A DNA stretch of 6,010 bases, from NCBI GenBank assembly GCA_015494335.1, contig WGBK01000386.1:1-6010 (forward strand), read 5' to 3'. The position numbers and the translations under genes were made by a program. Below the pieces are notes generated by a model. The model did no database searches. It saw nothing but the letters and a program-made list of their open reading frames with translations, and had not been told where the DNA came from. Shown here one piece after another: positions 5,647 to 6,010 of this stretch; positions within the stretch are counted from its first letter, which is position 1; each line of letters opens with the position of its first letter. Origin of the DNA: Gammaproteobacteria bacterium (GTDB lineage Bacteria > Pseudomonadota > Gammaproteobacteria > GCA-001735895).

Positions 5647-6010
5647 GCCCGGCAACCCCGCCGCAGGCGAAGCCTGAGCGGAAAACAGCTGCGCCGAAAC
5701 CCCGAATCCTATCGCCTTCGCCAGCCGACGAGGAACCCCCGCTGGCGGAACCGCCGCCGGGGTTCGGGGAGGACGAACCCGCTTCGCCTCCCGTGCCGCC
5801 CCGGCCGCGTCCCCCCGAGGAGGTACCGCAAGCACCGAAACCGAAACCGGAACCCGCAGCCGAAAAAGGCCCGCCACCGGCCAGCGACGAACTGGGCTGG
5901 TCCGGGCTGGCCCAGCGCCTGCAACTCGACAGCATGGCGCGTCAGGTAGCCCTCAACAGTGTCGTTACCGCCTGGGCCGACGGGCGTCTTGAACTGGGTC
6001 TGCTACCGGA
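5625..6010 (+). CDS. dnaX: DnaX tau-specific C-terminal region in the -1 frame, truncated by window edge
   Basis: From AAG 5625 the -1 frame stays open for 128 codons to the window edge. It begins KSARRPLSPATPPQAKPERK and forms a long proline-, glutamate- and alanine-rich linker to about base 5890. A folded segment then follows, WSGLAQRLQLDSMARQVALN and then VVTAWADGRLELGLLP. That last part resembles domain V of E. coli tau (the LVEQVALNAW region), which binds the polymerase alpha subunit, while the linker region carries the DnaB helicase contact. This is therefore not a separate gene but the second part of dnaX, reached only by a frame change at the A9 tract. Joined to the first part it gives at least 499 residues. 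The gene end, and recR/ybaB-type neighbours often found next, are outside the window. Confidence 0.85.
5661..5681 (+). other. Hairpin downstream of the dnaX shift site
   Basis: CCGC-AGGC (5661-5668) pairs with GCCT (5672-5675) and GCGG (5678-5681) across a GAA loop, with a two-base bulge. It lies just after the zero-frame stop and about 34 bases beyond the A tract. That is further than the usual spacing of a frameshift-stimulating stem-loop, so its role is uncertain. Confidence 0.4.

Noticed and set aside
4480..5877. 465-codon open frame on the minus strand across dnaX
   Set aside because: It is antisense to a textbook DnaX sequence, has low-complexity composition typical of GC-rich shadow frames, and shows no known family motif.

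Overview
The window looks like chromosomal DNA from a GC-rich gammaproteobacterium that oxidises reduced sulfur, of the Chromatiales/Ectothiorhodospiraceae kind. This is an inference. It rests on a SoeABC-like sulfite dehydrogenase operon, a gammaproteobacterial 4.5S RNA directly upstream of dnaX, and the visible GC-rich codon use. The genus cannot be told from the sequence alone.

Layout. (1) Bases 1-2520 hold the end of a molybdopterin oxidoreductase catalytic subunit, then a 16-cysteine iron-sulfur subunit and a DmsC-type membrane anchor. The order is soeA'-soeB-soeC in one tight operon that closes with a clear hairpin terminator (2547-2570). (2) Bases 2557-3524 hold a redox sensor, soxR (minus strand), divergent from a small VOC/glyoxalase-fold gene. 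Between them is a near-perfect SoxR operator in a promoter with the 19-bp spacer typical of MerR-family targets. (3) Bases 3502-3984 hold smpB (minus strand), which overlaps the VOC gene tail to tail. (4) Bases 3985-4512 are non-protein-coding. They hold the smpB upstream region, an 88-base palindromic element with 18-bp perfect arms, and the 4.5S signal recognition particle RNA gene (ffs) with an unusually long closing stem. (5) From 4513 to the window edge lies dnaX, the clamp-loader gene.

The most notable feature is in dnaX. The frame opened by the start codon ends at 5646, giving a 377-residue gamma-like protein. The tau-specific part (proline-rich linker and alpha-binding domain V) continues in the -1 frame. 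The switch falls at a run of nine A residues, so full-length tau would need -1 ribosomal frameshifting, RNA polymerase slippage, or one more A than the sequence shows. This is reversed from E. coli, where tau is read in frame and gamma comes from the shift. A homopolymer miscall is the main competing explanation.

Together the window joins an energy-metabolism operon (sulfite to sulfate, electrons to quinone), a small redox-stress response unit, and a housekeeping block covering ribosome rescue, protein targeting and replication. No CRISPR array, tRNA, rRNA or transposase gene is visible.
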